NCBI GenBank assembly: GCA_035649235.1
Contig: DASRJX010000087.1
Coordinates: 1 to 15,943 of the forward strand
Source: DASRJX01 sp035649235
GTDB lineage: Bacteria; Acidobacteriota; Polarisedimenticolia; Gp22-AA2
Length of the DNA: 15,943 bases
Reading direction: 5' to 3'
In this document: positions 15,720 through 15,943 of the stretch, piece after piece
Layout of the letters: every line of letters starts with the position of its first letter
How positions within the stretch are numbered: the stretch's first letter is position 1
The notes under the pieces: model-generated
Seen by the model: only the letters and a program-made list of their open reading frames with translations
Told to the model about the DNA's origin: nothing
Database searches by the model: none
Position numbers and translations under genes: made by a program

Positions 15720-15943
15720 GTGGTCTGGCCGGAAACGCCCGTCGAGCGGCTGCAAGGCTTTAGGCCGCGATTCTGCCCCTGGCCCGAATGCTCGGAGCAC
15801 CGACGCTCGGCGCCCGGTTACCGCTTCCATCGTCATGGGGCCTTCGCCACCGTGCGACGGCCGAAGATTCCTCGGTTCCGTTGCCTCACCTGTGGCCGGG
15901 CGTTCTCGCGGCAGTCGTTCGCGACCTCCTATTACCTCAAGCG
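15720..15943 (+). CDS. Zinc-ribbon protein resembling a transposase N-terminus, partial at the window end
   Basis: The frame is open to the edge of the window; 74 complete codons are seen from a GTG at 15720. It encodes two cysteine pairs, CPWPEC (C19, C24) and CLTCGRAFS (C55, C58), separated by a basic stretch with FHRHGAF and PKIPRFRC. This C-x4-C...C-x2-C-GRxFS layout is the zinc ribbon found at the start of IS1 InsA-like and related DDE transposases, which binds DNA ends. The catalytic part would lie beyond the window. The start is not settled: the frame is open back to 15612 with no ATG and no clear ribosome binding site, so translation may start at this GTG or the gene may be a truncated copy. 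The 15562-15719 stretch before it holds nothing else that I can support. Confidence 0.45.
   Translation, partial: MVWPETPVERLQGFRPRFCPWPECSEHRRSAPGYRFHRHGAFATVRRPKIPRFRCLTCGRAFSRQSFATSYYLK

Overview
This is a strongly GC-rich window, roughly 70% G+C by eye, which also explains the very long antisense reading frames. It looks like the chromosome of a free-living bacterium. The AddAB-type repair nuclease, very large Ala/Leu-rich TPR proteins and a secreted subtilase with Trp-Ser-Gly-Gly repeats would fit a high-GC lineage such as Acidobacteriota or a neighbouring phylum. That assignment is inference only: the window holds no rRNA or other phylogenetic marker.

Layout from left to right. (1) Positions 3-860, plus strand: a protein of two tandem SRPBCC/AHSA1-type lipid-binding-fold domains. 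Its 3' end overlaps the next gene tail to tail by 30 bp. (2) Positions 831-7693, minus strand: a two-gene operon, addB then addA, joined by a 4-bp GTGA stop/start overlap. It encodes a helicase-nuclease for double-strand-break end processing. All helicase motifs of AddA, both PD-(D/E)XK nuclease centres and the four cysteines of the AddB iron-sulfur cluster are visible. (3) Positions 7694-7966: a non-coding stretch with two clear inverted repeats and one doubtful small ORF. (4) Positions 7967-13173, minus strand: an operon of three genes of unknown function. They are a 1277-residue helical-repeat protein, a 336-residue protein with an N-terminal four-cysteine motif, a predicted coiled coil and four TPRs, and a 111-residue Pro/Ala-rich protein. 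The first two share another GTGA overlap and the third follows after 30 bp. (5) Positions 13174-13589: a divergent intergenic region with a candidate -10 element for the TPR operon, a strong hairpin and a good ribosome binding site for the next gene. (6) Positions 13590-15431, plus strand: a secreted S8 (subtilisin-like) peptidase with a complete catalytic triad, an I9-like propeptide and a C-terminal tail of about 20-residue WSGGN repeats. A GC-rich hairpin that may be a terminator follows. (7) Positions 15720-15943: the 5' part of a zinc-ribbon protein resembling transposase N-termini, cut by the window edge.

The most unusual signal is inside the 1277-residue protein. Over its residues 679-1042 the sequence repeats with a period of exactly 52 residues: a TPR helix hairpin, then a third helix, with prolines at two fixed phases. 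I do not recognise this period from standard TPR, PPR, HAT or Sel1 arrays. Together with the coupled Cys4-coiled-coil-TPR protein and the small acidic/basic-tailed partner, it may be an uncharacterised scaffold-like assembly. The sequence shows the architecture but not the function.
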